A stretch of 64,000 nucleotides of DNA from a virus: the IMG/VR virus record IMGVR_UViG_3300005253_000098, positions 26,527 to 90,526 of that record; one strand, 5' to 3'. This document shows, piece by piece, positions 1 to 9,536 of this stretch. Both the position numbers and the translations under genes were made by a program. The notes under the pieces were generated by a model, which saw only the letters and a program-made list of their open reading frames with translations, made no database searches and had not been told where the DNA came from. How positions within the stretch are numbered: position 1 is the stretch's first letter; each line of letters begins with the position of its first letter.

Positions 1-1246
1 GTGTTGTTCCTTCTCGATAAGCCAAGTAAATGATATTAGAGATTCGATCCATATATAATTCTATACTATCGCTATATCCATCTCCATCGATCGGAGTATG
101 CCACCGTATAATTGCATAGTCCGCAGGATCGAGAGGTCCGAGATCAATTTCCTCATTTTCACTGATGCCACTTGTAGTCATACTGAGACTGTCAATTGCT
201 GAGTCTGAACCTCTATTTGGTGAATGTGTCCAGCGTATGGTCTTAATAATCTTACCAGCAGCCAATGTGCTCAGGTAGTTGTCTAATACCCATGTTCCAG
301 AAGATGATGTGCGAGTATATTGATCTGTCGTGTCATCGGTATATGTGACCTTCATTGTAACTGTTCGAGTCGAGAAAAGCTTGGAATATCCAGTAAAGGC
401 TGTAATATTATCAACAGGGATCATGACATTTTGTTCAATATAGCCCTCGTAATAAGTTGGAGATTGGTAAGGAGTTATTTTACATCCCCATGCCCCTGCT
501 TGACGAAAAAAGGCACCTGTAGTTGCAGCTGGAGGAAGACTTGGATGAAGAGAATCGTAATCATCCCAATCAGTTGCTAAATTACCATTATCAAAATTTC
601 CATCCTTTAAGAGATCAATGGTTATAATATTGGGTTCAAGATGCCAGTTAAACATTCCTTCGATCTGGACATCTCTTGCGTATGCATTAATAGTAACTCG
701 TCCTCCATCTGTCTTGAGGACATCTCCCCCTTCATATGCTTCTGCATCGGCTACCGATTTAACAGTGCCAGTTTCTTTTTCCCAAGTGATAGAAGATTGT
801 TGTTTTCCACCTGTCCTCCCTATGCCATCTACAGTTGTTATATCTGAACCTGTCCATTCCGCATTCTCGAATGATTCATCAATGATGTATTCCCAGTCGT
901 TCTCAATATAAATAGCTTTTGAGGTTACGATAATGCCCTCGACCTTCTGGAAAGTTATGTCAATATTATATCGATTCTTTGATGTCTCTGAGTAGCTTAA
1001 ACGATTGGCAATAACCATATAATTGACGTCATCTGGTCCTTTGATCTTCTTGGCTCCACTAATAGCTTTGGTAGTCAAAGCAATATATTCCTTGTATGTT
1101 ATACCATTAAACATTAGTGTAAATACTGGAATAGTTGAAGAGGTTGGGAAAGAGGATATATATCCTTCTAAAAGAGAGATGTTAACATTAGAGTTTAGTT
1201 CACGAATAGCATGAAAGGGTGTTCCATCAATCTCGAATCGTTGCAT
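1..1246 (-). CDS. Tail-tip/adhesin-like structural protein (3' end outside window)
   Basis: An open frame runs leftwards from an ATG at 1246 out of the window (more than 415 residues). It starts MQRFEIDGTPF. The first ~140 residues are beta-rich. Around residues 200-330 there is a stretch starting with a DGNFDNGNLATDW-type motif, resembling the N-terminal strand of carbohydrate-binding jelly-roll modules. Its start overlaps the end of the radical SAM gene by 20 nt, so it belongs to the same minus-strand tail operon. Position after the baseplate hub suggests a tail-tip or receptor-binding protein. That role is inferred from position and beta-rich composition, not from a recognised family. Confidence 0.7.
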   Translation of the reverse strand, partial: MQRFEIDGTPFHAIRELNSNVNISLLEGYISSFPTSSTIPVFTLMFNGITYKEYIALTTKAISGAKKIKGPDDVNYMVIANRLSYSETSKNRYNIDITFQKVEGIIVTSKAIYIENDWEYIIDESFENAEWTGSDITTVDGIGRTGGKQQSSITWEKETGTVKSVADAEAYEGGDVLKTDGGRVTINAYARDVQIEGMFNWHLEPNIITIDLLKDGNFDNGNLATDWDDYDSLHPSLPPAATTGAFFRQAGAWGCKITPYQSPTYYEGYIEQNVMIPVDNITAFTGYSKLFSTRTVTMKVTYTDDTTDQYTRTSSSGTWVLDNYLSTLAAGKIIKTIRWTHSPNRGSDSAIDSLSMTTSGISENEEIDLGPLDPADYAIIRWHTPIDGDGYSDSIELYMDRISNIIYLAYREGTT

Positions 1247-2312
1247 AGGGAACTACATCTTTAAAGATTATTTCGTTTACCTGCCACTTTACAAGCTGTG
1301 TCTTACACCATTCTTGATTTAGAGCATACATACTTCCGGTTGCATCTTGGAAGTTTGAATAGCAGGTGCTACACGGATAAGCAGGGCAGGAATGACACTG
1401 ATTAAAGTCGTAGTTTTGGATCTTCAAAAACTTATCGTTAAAGAAAGTGGCTCCGTTTTCATTTATCTGTCCAACTGGTTCTAAGTTAGAACGGTGGCAG
1501 GGCTTAATAGAGCTGTCAGTATCGATACCGATAGACTTCTGACAGGCTCCACAGGTAACACGATTCTGAGGTTTTGCTCCACCAGTTCTTTTATAAGCTC
1601 GTTTTACATTCTGAAAGTTTCTTATTGTTCCTAATTTAAATCCTTCCTTAACATACCATGTAGCAAGGTTGAGCCAATGTTTATGGAGTTCCCAGGTTGA
1701 CCACTTGCCGGAATGTGTAGTGTCTAAGTTGAAATGCACGAATTGTTGCGAGCGTCCAAGAAGGAAAGCCGCCGAGTCTTTCACCATCTTAACCGTGTCA
1801 GGGGTTACGGTTGCAGCAATGGCTGGCACTATGCCCGAATCCAAGAGGTTATCCCAACCACGCACAACCCTACTATGAGTAACATCACCAGTATTAGACA
1901 CTCTGTGCAAATCGTGAGCCTCAGCTATACCATCGCAACTAAGCAATACACCAAACTTATTTTCTTTTAACCATTTTGCTTTAGTTTTATCTATTAAAGA
2001 ACCGTTGCTTGTCATCCCAAGAGTAAAGCTTTTGTTCATATTCTCTTGGAACCAGCTCACCATACCTGTCATTAAAGGGTAGGATAACATAGGCTCTGTG
2101 CCAAAAAAGTGTATCTTTCCTCCATCTTCTAATAAATCTCTAATGACCTCACAGACATGAAGAGATTCCTGCACGGTCATAAACTTTGGTTGCTTGGGGA
2201 TAAAACAGTAAGTGCAACGAAAATTGCACTCTTCATTTAAGTTGACAGTAATCTCACTATACTGGTTATTCTGCTGTGGAGGGGTAGAGGGCTTGAATTT
2301 TTGCTGACTCAT
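1227..2312 (-). CDS. Radical SAM / SPASM-domain protein
   Basis: 361 residues. The N-terminal CNFRCTYC (Cys29, 33, 36) is the CxxxCxxC motif that binds the SAM-cleaving 4Fe-4S cluster. A FFGTEP segment follows at about residue 95, equivalent to the GGE-type SAM-binding motif. The C-terminal third has further cysteines in CGAC, PCHR and CHSCPAYPCSTC clusters, as in SPASM/anSME-type domains that hold auxiliary clusters. Family members modify peptides or proteins (formylglycine formation, thioether or C-C crosslinks). Substrate is unknown. It overlaps the 155-residue gene upstream and the tail-tip gene downstream, so it is co-expressed with tail genes. Start ATG is at 2312. Family assignment is firm; the role in the virus is open. 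Confidence 0.92.
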   Translation of the reverse strand: MSQQKFKPSTPPQQNNQYSEITVNLNEECNFRCTYCFIPKQPKFMTVQESLHVCEVIRDLLEDGGKIHFFGTEPMLSYPLMTGMVSWFQENMNKSFTLGMTSNGSLIDKTKAKWLKENKFGVLLSCDGIAEAHDLHRVSNTGDVTHSRVVRGWDNLLDSGIVPAIAATVTPDTVKMVKDSAAFLLGRSQQFVHFNLDTTHSGKWSTWELHKHWLNLATWYVKEGFKLGTIRNFQNVKRAYKRTGGAKPQNRVTCGACQKSIGIDTDSSIKPCHRSNLEPVGQINENGATFFNDKFLKIQNYDFNQCHSCPAYPCSTCYSNFQDATGSMYALNQEWCKTQLVKWQVNEIIFKDVVPYATIRD

Positions 2313-2733
2313 ACGTGTGTCTACCAGCTCTTGAGTTATGGATATTAAAGTGTTTAGCTAATAGTTTCTTAATACTTTCGTGCTTAATTTCTACACCTGC
2401 TTCCTTTACGAAATCTAATTCTTTCAGGACGGTATGAATCATTCCAGTATTGATCTGCTTCCTATTAGAGGACAGATCCAAAACAATTTCCTGTATGTTT
2501 TCAATAAGTTTGACTTGAAAATCAAACATTTCCTGTATTTGTTTCCCGGGTTGCCAAATAAAAATATCGGACTTAACAGGAACTCGTGCCTGTTCTTTGC
2601 CTTCTTTACTGACTTCTACCGGGGCTTTAGCGACTGCTTTTTTCTTAGCAGTGGATTTCTTTTTTGATTTAACCGGAGCTACAACGGGTGCAACTTCTGG
2701 TTGTGGTTTAACTTTTTCTGGAGGGGCTGCCAT
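2266..2733 (-). CDS. Hypothetical Ala/Lys/Pro-rich protein before the radical SAM gene
   Basis: 155 residues, not recognised. Residues 1-55 are low-complexity Ala/Pro/Val/Lys, with a basic KSKKKSTAKKKA run, so probably disordered and nucleic-acid or surface binding. The remainder is predicted helical and ends with RAGRHTYESAK. It overlaps the start of the radical SAM gene by 47 nt, implying coupled translation. A helical protein with a basic tail directly upstream of a SPASM enzyme could be its substrate or partner, but no cysteine-rich core peptide is visible. Confidence 0.75.
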   Translation of the reverse strand: MAAPPEKVKPQPEVAPVVAPVKSKKKSTAKKKAVAKAPVEVSKEGKEQARVPVKSDIFIWQPGKQIQEMFDFQVKLIENIQEIVLDLSSNRKQINTGMIHTVLKELDFVKEAGVEIKHESIKKLLAKHFNIHNSRAGRHTYESAKIQALYPSTAE

Positions 2734-2826
2734 TATTTCACCATAAATTTAGGGATATTGAGTAGAACCGTTGATTGGTTCTTAGCTTGACGATTGCATA
2801 TTTTATACAGCCTATTTAAGCTTTAT

Positions 2827-3348
2827 CTATGATCTTATATTCCAGAAACATAGTGAGCCATTAGCAAGTATCCAAGTTCGTTGATGTAATTGGATCGTAA
2901 TGGACGAATCATTGGTAGTCACATTATACAGGAGATCAAGGTCATAATTATACAATGAAAATTTAGCTTCACACTTTGATGTAATAGTTATACTGGTGCT
3001 ATTGACTCCATACGGTCCATCGAAGATAGCATCACCAAATAATAGGTTTGTAGGTGCTTCTGTTCTGGTGTATGTGAAAAATCTCCATCGCGTGTCCGGG
3101 TGACTATTATATATTATCTCGTAATCTTGTGATGGTAGTGAGATCCATGTATATTCAACATTCCAGGTAAGTGTAAGTTTATTATTAATACTGATATTGA
3201 TATCTCGTTTCTCTTCTGATATGCTCTGAATTTCTATGACTGTCCACTCATCAGATATATCATCTGGTGGTGTATATAGAATCATCCCTATAAATAATGT
3301 TAGAGTCCATACTGATAGTAAAAATATTGCAGTTCCTCTTTTGGACAT
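2827..3348 (-). CDS. Membrane-anchored beta-rich protein
   Basis: 173 residues. A hydrophobic N-terminal segment (about residues 6-25, IFLLSVWTLTLFIGMIL) acts as a signal anchor or uncleaved signal peptide. The rest is rich in beta-strand-forming Ser/Thr/Ile/Tyr and Asn-Asp-Ser/Thr sites, suggesting an exposed extracytoplasmic domain. The start touches the stop of the baseplate hub gene (one base shared). No family recognised. In this tail module it could be a host-envelope or lysis-related accessory protein. Confidence 0.75.
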   Translation of the reverse strand: MSKRGTAIFLLSVWTLTLFIGMILYTPPDDISDEWTVIEIQSISEEKRDINISINNKLTLTWNVEYTWISLPSQDYEIIYNSHPDTRWRFFTYTRTEAPTNLLFGDAIFDGPYGVNSTSITITSKCEAKFSLYNYDLDLLYNVTTNDSSITIQLHQRTWILANGSLCFWNIRS

Positions 3349-5303
3349 TATCTGGTCTCAACTTCCAAGTAGGTCTCACAATTTTCTAAACAGGGATTCT
3401 TAACAACTATACCTTCCGTAGTAAGTATCCCGGTTACCGTTTGATTTTTATCATTCTGGCAGACCTCTTCACATTGTGCTTGACAAAATTCAAAGCATGT
3501 ATCTTGATCGAAGGTCGCATTGAGCTTGTATCCTTGACCCGCTGTTTGTGTGTTGACGTTCATTACTCTAAACGCAGATAATATTGCTAACATATCAGGG
3601 TTCTCTGATCCGAGGATCATTACCATTTTCTCTTTTGACGTGACCGTAATAGCTCTGACCAGTAGCTTAAAACGCTTTCCTTTCCAAATAATATTGATCA
3701 TATCATTAAGTCGAATGTTAGGGTTGAACGGCACTTCTACATCTCCAGTAATAACTTCTTTTTCTAACCTGGCAAGTATCCCCCTGCTTGTCTGATGAGC
3801 AGTCTGCCAATCCTTAAGATCTGGATTACTGAATGACTTAGTTCTGATCCCTATCTTATTAATAGAATCAGTATTTCTTTTGACAATATTAATCTGATGA
3901 AATTGAAAGCTTAAATTATCGATCCATAAATGACAGTTCGCTGCTTTCATACTATAAGTGATACCTGACATTCTGAAAATAATACCCTCGATATCATTAG
4001 CCTTTAGGGATACTGAACCGCTTGAGACCGGGTAAAGAACTAATCTTTTCCAGCCTTTATTGGGATAAATCTGAAAAGTGTCACCTGTCCTAATCTCTTT
4101 TGTAGCAATATGGTTAGCTGTTGGTGAGTTCCCATTGGTAAGATATTCCTGTCCATCATTTGTATTGATATAAACCTGAAAAAGTGGGAATGCACAATCT
4201 ACTACCGGATTCCTGGTTAGTCCAACCTCTCCGTGTTGATCTTGACTCCACCTAAATGATACTGTTATAGTATCAAGGATTAAATTACCCAGATCAACAT
4301 CTTCATATTGTTTGGCTCTTTTGACTGCTGAATTACAAACATCTCCTTCGCCATCACTCCAATCGGCTGAGGTTCCTTCAAACCCGAATGAACCGGTCTG
4401 ATTGGAGAAGTTACAGTAAGCGTTTATAGATGGAGTATCATTAATAATATTAATTCTGATCGCATAATTTCCCTCTCGCACCCCACCAGTATTGACAACT
4501 GGAGCATCTTGTTCTGGATCATATAATTGTATTCCAGCATCTGAGCTGGGGTTATAGGTTAATGACCAACCTGTAGGTGTTCCACCTGGGGTTCCGTCTT
4601 CAGTAAAGAAGTCTTTGTCACCTGGGACTATTGGTGGGACTCCACCAATGAATTTAACATCATTAACGACCTGTGTATTGTCAAAGCTCAGGGACTGAAC
4701 CTTATAGGTAATATTATCGTGATAGGTTCCCGAACCAAGTGGGTTGAACCTGACTCGTTTTCTTCCATCTATCCAGATAGAGAATCCTATATCAACTACA
4801 CTAACACTTGAACTATTAGCCAGTTCAATCAGAGCATCAGCAAGCGTTCGATTATTAAACTTCCATTTTTTGGAGGTGTTGGTAGCATCAACATAAGTAA
4901 TATAATTGTAATCCGTATCTGTGCTTGTCTTACCAGTGTAAGTATTGAACAATTGTCTTAATGCAAGAGTTGCATTGACGGCTTCTAATAAGAAGGGTGT
5001 GGTGGTGTTAGCTGCTGCCCAATCTATTAATCGATCACCAAGTTTACCCATTTCGTCCTTCCCATTAAACGTAACAGTAGTTTCAGTATCATCTATTAAT
5101 GTTCCGAATCTCCCAGAGAACATTGGTTCACCTCTCCATTCAATTCGCATATCCATCCCTGGGATCATAAACTTAAGCATGTCTGCTTCCATGATTACAC
5201 TAAAGATCCCAACCTGATTTATGGCTTGAGTATAAGTAAAACTGACAAAATTAATTTCTATTTCTTCCATCTGTTGGAACTGAGCGAATACTTTAAACGT
5301 CAT
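3348..5303 (-). CDS. Baseplate hub / tail-tip protein with inserted carbohydrate-binding-like domain
   Basis: 651 residues. Residues 1-200 have the look of phage tail hub proteins (gp27/late-D type or Gp37-like): a FSFTYTQAINQVG-type opening, then GxPMFSGRFGTLID and repeated hub-barrel strands, then FNNRTLADALIELAN. Residues ~230-430 are an insertion with a GWSLTYNPSSDAG start and WSDGEGD, typical of a jelly-roll glycan-binding module. Residues 470-590 return to hub-like sequence (NIRLNDMINIIWKGKRFKLLVR). A Cys-rich segment near residues 600-640 (CFEFCQAQCEEVC) may be disulfide-bonded. It follows the tape measure gene, as tail hubs usually do. Confidence 0.72.
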   Translation of the reverse strand: MTFKVFAQFQQMEEIEINFVSFTYTQAINQVGIFSVIMEADMLKFMIPGMDMRIEWRGEPMFSGRFGTLIDDTETTVTFNGKDEMGKLGDRLIDWAAANTTTPFLLEAVNATLALRQLFNTYTGKTSTDTDYNYITYVDATNTSKKWKFNNRTLADALIELANSSSVSVVDIGFSIWIDGRKRVRFNPLGSGTYHDNITYKVQSLSFDNTQVVNDVKFIGGVPPIVPGDKDFFTEDGTPGGTPTGWSLTYNPSSDAGIQLYDPEQDAPVVNTGGVREGNYAIRINIINDTPSINAYCNFSNQTGSFGFEGTSADWSDGEGDVCNSAVKRAKQYEDVDLGNLILDTITVSFRWSQDQHGEVGLTRNPVVDCAFPLFQVYINTNDGQEYLTNGNSPTANHIATKEIRTGDTFQIYPNKGWKRLVLYPVSSGSVSLKANDIEGIIFRMSGITYSMKAANCHLWIDNLSFQFHQINIVKRNTDSINKIGIRTKSFSNPDLKDWQTAHQTSRGILARLEKEVITGDVEVPFNPNIRLNDMINIIWKGKRFKLLVRAITVTSKEKMVMILGSENPDMLAILSAFRVMNVNTQTAGQGYKLNATFDQDTCFEFCQAQCEEVCQNDKNQTVTGILTTEGIVVKNPCLENCETYLEVETR

Positions 5304-5449
5304 TTATTGTATACTTCCCACCAATCCAGATGTGGATAATATTTCTGCATCAACCTTACTTGCCATGGTTCTAATGTTTTCACGTGCTTAAGTCCAGCTT
5401 TGATGCATTTCCATGTTTGTTTTACATTAAACTTATATTTGGTAGTCAT
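5300..5449 (-). CDS. Small conserved-looking tail protein between tape measure and hub
   Basis: 49 residues, starting MTTKYKFNVKQTWKC and ending HLDWWEVYNK. It fills the gap between two large genes exactly. Its ATG overlaps the tape measure TGA in an ATGA, and its own TGA overlaps the hub ATG in the same way. Basic and aromatic. The tight coupling on both sides is good evidence that it is translated. It may be a tail-tip connector comparable in position to distal tail accessory proteins, but no family is recognised. Confidence 0.75.
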   Translation of the reverse strand: MTTKYKFNVKQTWKCIKAGLKHVKTLEPWQVRLMQKYYPHLDWWEVYNK

Positions 5450-8400
5450 GCCATTACCTGTTTTAATTTTTCAGATATTTGCTTAATTGTTCTGTCTGCT
5501 TCCATGGGATCATCTGCTTTGATAATAAAAGTAATGTTCTGAGTAACGTTATTATTATTGTTTGTGGTGCTTCTACCATCGGCTATACGTATAGCAGTAT
5601 TTAGAGTATCTGCATCTCTTGAGGAGAAGACTGGTTCTCCTCCATGAGCAATAATTGGAACACTGCCTGCCCCTGGAACTGTTCCACCTGTTTGGAAACT
5701 ACTAAACCACCTGGCAACGTCTCCGAGACTACTCCATGTTCTTTCCTCTATCGAGCCTTTTCCACTACGTTGCCACCGATCCTGTTCAAAGTCTTCAATC
5801 AGACCCTTTGCACCAAAGGTAAGTGCATTAAATCCATCCACAATAACCTTGACGATAGCATCTCCTATCATAACGATAACATTAGAAATGCCTTCTACCA
5901 GGATCTCCGGCGAATTTATTAGTATATCTGTTGCTTTAGCTACTCCATCGACCATTTCAGTGAACCCATTAGCTAAGTTATCCAATCCATCCAGTAACCA
6001 TTGAGTTAATCTACCGAGATCGTCCCAGAGATCCTGTAGGTTAAGTAATACAGTTATTGCTCCAAATAGACCACCTACTAACCTGGCGAATCCATCAATG
6101 ATTCCTAATAAACCCTGTATCAAGACTACTCCTGCAAATCTTCCGAGTTCGTAGAATAGACGTAATATATCTCCAAGTATCTGCATAAGTGGATTAATGA
6201 CACCCATAATTGCACCGAAGATTGCTCCTAAACCATCACTAATTCCAGTCAGACCTTCCATGCTGGTGCCAAGATTATCAAAAATCTTGATCGTTGCTTG
6301 AATTGCTCCTACGAGTCCTCCTATAACAAATGCTACTACTGATATAACAATAGATGCTTTAGCAAGGAGTTTTACAAATCCCATGAGTCCTCCACCGGCA
6401 TCAAATAGAGCCTTGTGAAATACAAGTTGTGCTCCTCTTCCAACGATAGCAGCAGCCTCGGGTCCGCCTCCAGCTCCTGCAATGATCGGTCCGATGGTAG
6501 CACCAATGATTCCACCTATTATACCAGCCATAATCTTACTGAATCCGCTTGCTCCAGTTGCTGCGGCTCCTGCTCCCTGGAATCCTAATGCCATGGTTGT
6601 CTTGAGTGTATTAAGTGCAAATATGAATCCACCAAGAACTGGTGTCAAAAGCGAAATGCTTGCTCCTACAACTTCGATGGCTACTCCTAATCCAGCCAAT
6701 ATTGGCACAGCTGCAACAGCAAACAATGCTATCTGTGTTAATCCGGATGCTATAGCTTCTACAGATGATCCACCTGTATCACCGAAGATTTTATCTATTA
6801 TCTTACCTATTCCATCAAATATAAATTTTATAAATCCAAATCTTATTCCTATCCTGTCCAGTAGATCCATCATCATCTTAGCAAAGCGTTGACCGTGTGT
6901 AGTAGTTGCCTCTAATCCATTTGTGACGGCATCGGTCCCCTTGGTAATCCATCGGAATAAGTTGACTACATCTTCCAGAAATCTGGTTACTCCTTTTCCT
7001 ATTCCCGCCCCAATCTCTTCAAAGAATGGTGCCGCATCTTTTAGAACATCTACTAATCTCTCTAAGACACCTGTTTGCATTAATTGTTTTCCTATGGCTT
7101 CTCCTGTGGCTATTTTCATCTCATCAATAGTATTGATCACTGCTTTTAATGCCAGATCTAACCGTGGTGTAGTGTCATTAGCAAATTCTTCTGTTATACC
7201 ATTTACGTTTCTATTAGATTCTGCCAGTTCATCGAGAGCATCTCTATTAGCTAATATCTTCTTAACTAATTCTGCCTGTCTGGCTCCGAACAATTCTGAT
7301 AAGAACCCAGCTCTGTCAAGGTCTGTTCCAAAACTATCATATTGGACTTGTAGTAAATCGAACTGTTCTCCCATCGATCTAAGCTCTCCGGTTGCTGGAT
7401 CGAGGAAGTCTCTAATATAGAGCTTACCCTTGGTAGCTAATGAATCCAGGACACTACCGAACCTTCTTGCTCCAACTGAAGGTGGAATACCAGCCTGTTG
7501 CAAAACTCCGAGTGCTGCTGCTACATCTGCTAAACTGAATGAATAAGCTTCTGCAATACCTGAGACGAACTGCATTGATGTTCGTAATTCGCTCAATGTA
7601 ATGTTAGTTTGGTTAGCTGTATTAGTCAAAATATCTGAGGCTTTAGCTGCTGATAAGAATGTATCCTGTGGTAATGATTCCCTGAATGATACCATGACAT
7701 CTGTTAAGGTATCGACTGCTGTTTGTGTATCAGAAAATGTGGCTTTACCAAGTAGCACAGCCTGGTTGAATACGATCATAGATTCTGCTCCCCTGAATCC
7801 TGCCTGTTGAACCTCGATAAGCATTTCTGCAGTCTCTTGTAACGATACTCCGAAGCTCCTGGCTATGTCGAAGCCGTCTTTGATCTGAGCCATTCCTACA
7901 TCGAAAGCATCTCCGGTCTCACCCATAGCTATTCCTAACTGGATAGCTGATTTTTCAAGCTCGGCGAACGATTTGACTCCAAATATTGCAAATGAACCCA
8001 ATGCTCCTACAGTAAATAGTATGTCTCGGGCTGTGAACTGTAGATTACGACCGAAGTTCCTGGCTTGTCTGCCTGCTCGACTGAGAGATCTTCCCAGGCT
8101 GTTAGTTTTTCTCCTGACTTTCTCCTGTTCTTTCCTGAACTTTACGAGATCCCTTCGAGTATCCTCTAAGATTTTCTTGTAGGTTGTCTTTCTCTGGGTG
8201 ATCTTCTTTGTTTCCTTGGCAACTAAGGCTTCTTCTCTCGCCAAGGACTTCATCTGGATAGCAAATGATTTAGCAGCGGTTTTTGCGACAGCCATGGCTG
8301 TAGCCATTTGATCTCGTTTATTTCCGAGTTCCTCCTCTACTGAAAGTATTTTCTCCTGACTTGCTCCTACTGCTGCCATAATCTCAGTTTGATCTTTCCC

Positions 8401-9189
8401 AGCTTTATCTAAGGCTTTCATGGATTCTTCTACCCGTTTTCTAAACTGTAAGGCTGTTTTTGCCAATTTCTCGAATCCAGCGGCGGTCTCTGTTTGCCCG
8501 GGGATTACAGTTCCCATTAAAATATTCTGCAATTGTTCCCTTGCTCCTGAAATACGAGCCTGACCTGCTCTATTCTCAAATGATGAAATCAGCATGCCTC
8601 CTTCTGCTTCTCCGGTTACTCCACCTTTCCCGGTTCTTGCTGGCATCCGTTGCGAGTCAAGCATACCCCTGGCTCTTCTTATTAGTTCCAATTGGAACTG
8701 AAGAGAGTGTTCTCTCTCCTTTTCATCTTTTATCAGCTTCTTAAGGACAATTTCTTCTGCCTGTAACTGTATGGTTATATCTTTACTGAATCTTAGACTC
8801 GCCTTCCGTGTTTCGAGATTGTGTTCAAGCACCCTTCTACCTGTTTCACTGTCTCTTCTCTCTGTTTGTATGAGCTGGTTTCGTTTCTTTTCGGCTTCTA
8901 ATAGACGACGGACGCCAACTAATTCTCTCTGTTTCATTAGAACGATAAGATTGGATTTTCTTAACTGTATGTCCATGTTACGAGTTTGTGATTCCGTCAG
9001 TATTTTGATAGAGGGTTTACCTAATTCCTCTTTAGCAAATTTATTATAAGACTTGCTCATTCGATTGATGGCTTTATTTACTGCATCGAATTGACCACTG
9101 ATTCCCTTCAATCGGCTACGTATAATATTAGAAGCCTGATCTTCTCCAATAACTAAATCAATGGGGATTTCTATTGATGGTGCACTCAT
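5446..9189 (-). CDS. Tail tape measure protein
   Basis: 1247 residues, the longest gene in the window. Residues 1-370 are charged and heptad-like coiled coil. Residues ~380-700 resemble the TP901/PhageMin_Tail tape-measure core (segments FGVSLQETAEMLIEVQQAG, LGVLQQAGIPP, LFGARQAELVKK). Residues ~780-1050 contain several long hydrophobic Gly/Ala/Ile segments, expected to help channel formation during DNA ejection. The C-terminus has GGTVPGAGSVPIIAHGGEPV followed by a short coiled coil. Length sets tail length in siphoviruses, and at about 0.15 nm per residue this implies a long flexible tail. Located between chaperone-like ORFs and the hub. Confidence 0.93.
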   Translation of the reverse strand: MSAPSIEIPIDLVIGEDQASNIIRSRLKGISGQFDAVNKAINRMSKSYNKFAKEELGKPSIKILTESQTRNMDIQLRKSNLIVLMKQRELVGVRRLLEAEKKRNQLIQTERRDSETGRRVLEHNLETRKASLRFSKDITIQLQAEEIVLKKLIKDEKEREHSLQFQLELIRRARGMLDSQRMPARTGKGGVTGEAEGGMLISSFENRAGQARISGAREQLQNILMGTVIPGQTETAAGFEKLAKTALQFRKRVEESMKALDKAGKDQTEIMAAVGASQEKILSVEEELGNKRDQMATAMAVAKTAAKSFAIQMKSLAREEALVAKETKKITQRKTTYKKILEDTRRDLVKFRKEQEKVRRKTNSLGRSLSRAGRQARNFGRNLQFTARDILFTVGALGSFAIFGVKSFAELEKSAIQLGIAMGETGDAFDVGMAQIKDGFDIARSFGVSLQETAEMLIEVQQAGFRGAESMIVFNQAVLLGKATFSDTQTAVDTLTDVMVSFRESLPQDTFLSAAKASDILTNTANQTNITLSELRTSMQFVSGIAEAYSFSLADVAAALGVLQQAGIPPSVGARRFGSVLDSLATKGKLYIRDFLDPATGELRSMGEQFDLLQVQYDSFGTDLDRAGFLSELFGARQAELVKKILANRDALDELAESNRNVNGITEEFANDTTPRLDLALKAVINTIDEMKIATGEAIGKQLMQTGVLERLVDVLKDAAPFFEEIGAGIGKGVTRFLEDVVNLFRWITKGTDAVTNGLEATTTHGQRFAKMMMDLLDRIGIRFGFIKFIFDGIGKIIDKIFGDTGGSSVEAIASGLTQIALFAVAAVPILAGLGVAIEVVGASISLLTPVLGGFIFALNTLKTTMALGFQGAGAAATGASGFSKIMAGIIGGIIGATIGPIIAGAGGGPEAAAIVGRGAQLVFHKALFDAGGGLMGFVKLLAKASIVISVVAFVIGGLVGAIQATIKIFDNLGTSMEGLTGISDGLGAIFGAIMGVINPLMQILGDILRLFYELGRFAGVVLIQGLLGIIDGFARLVGGLFGAITVLLNLQDLWDDLGRLTQWLLDGLDNLANGFTEMVDGVAKATDILINSPEILVEGISNVIVMIGDAIVKVIVDGFNALTFGAKGLIEDFEQDRWQRSGKGSIEERTWSSLGDVARWFSSFQTGGTVPGAGSVPIIAHGGEPVFSSRDADTLNTAIRIADGRSTTNNNNNVTQNITFIIKADDPMEADRTIKQISEKLKQVMA

Positions 9190-9536
9190 CTTTTTCTTCT
9201 TTGATCCATTTTCTCAAATTGCCCTTTTTTTACAGGCATAACTTTCTTGGTTGACATTTTGGGTATTGGTCTATCGGCGAATATATCTAACTGCCTTTGG
9301 ATTTCTGGTCTATCTCTTCTTGTATCACCTAACAGGTGTTTGTCCCTGGCTTTGGATTGACCTGTTTTACTTCTTGCTTCATCTGATGCTTCAGTCTCTA
9401 ACCGAATCATTTCTCCGGCGAGAGTCATATCGAAAAATAGATTATCTGGATAACGTTTGATCATTATAAGGACGGATGGACGCACCTGCCAATATTTAGC
9501 AGTTGCACCCAGTGACCGACCAAATTCACTCGTCAC
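9186..9536 (-). CDS. Tail assembly chaperone-like ORF (downstream of pair)
   Basis: 116 residues. Starts GTG at 9536 inside the end of the upstream ORF (11-nt overlap) and its stop overlaps the tape measure start. Short helical first half (KYWQVRPSVLIMIKRYPDNLFFDM) followed by a basic tail ending KMDQRRKR. The pair of short ORFs directly before the tape measure is the position of gpG/gpGT chaperones, where the second is often made by frameshifting. The overlap allows this, but I see no clear slippery heptamer. Function is inferred from position. Confidence 0.65.
   Translation of the reverse strand: MTSEFGRSLGATAKYWQVRPSVLIMIKRYPDNLFFDMTLAGEMIRLETEASDEARSKTGQSKARDKHLLGDTRRDRPEIQRQLDIFADRPIPKMSTKKVMPVKKGQFEKMDQRRKR

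Noticed and set aside
9526-9536. Programmed frameshift between the two tail chaperone-like ORFs
   Set aside because: The overlap would allow it, but no convincing slippery heptamer is visible; left as two ORFs.
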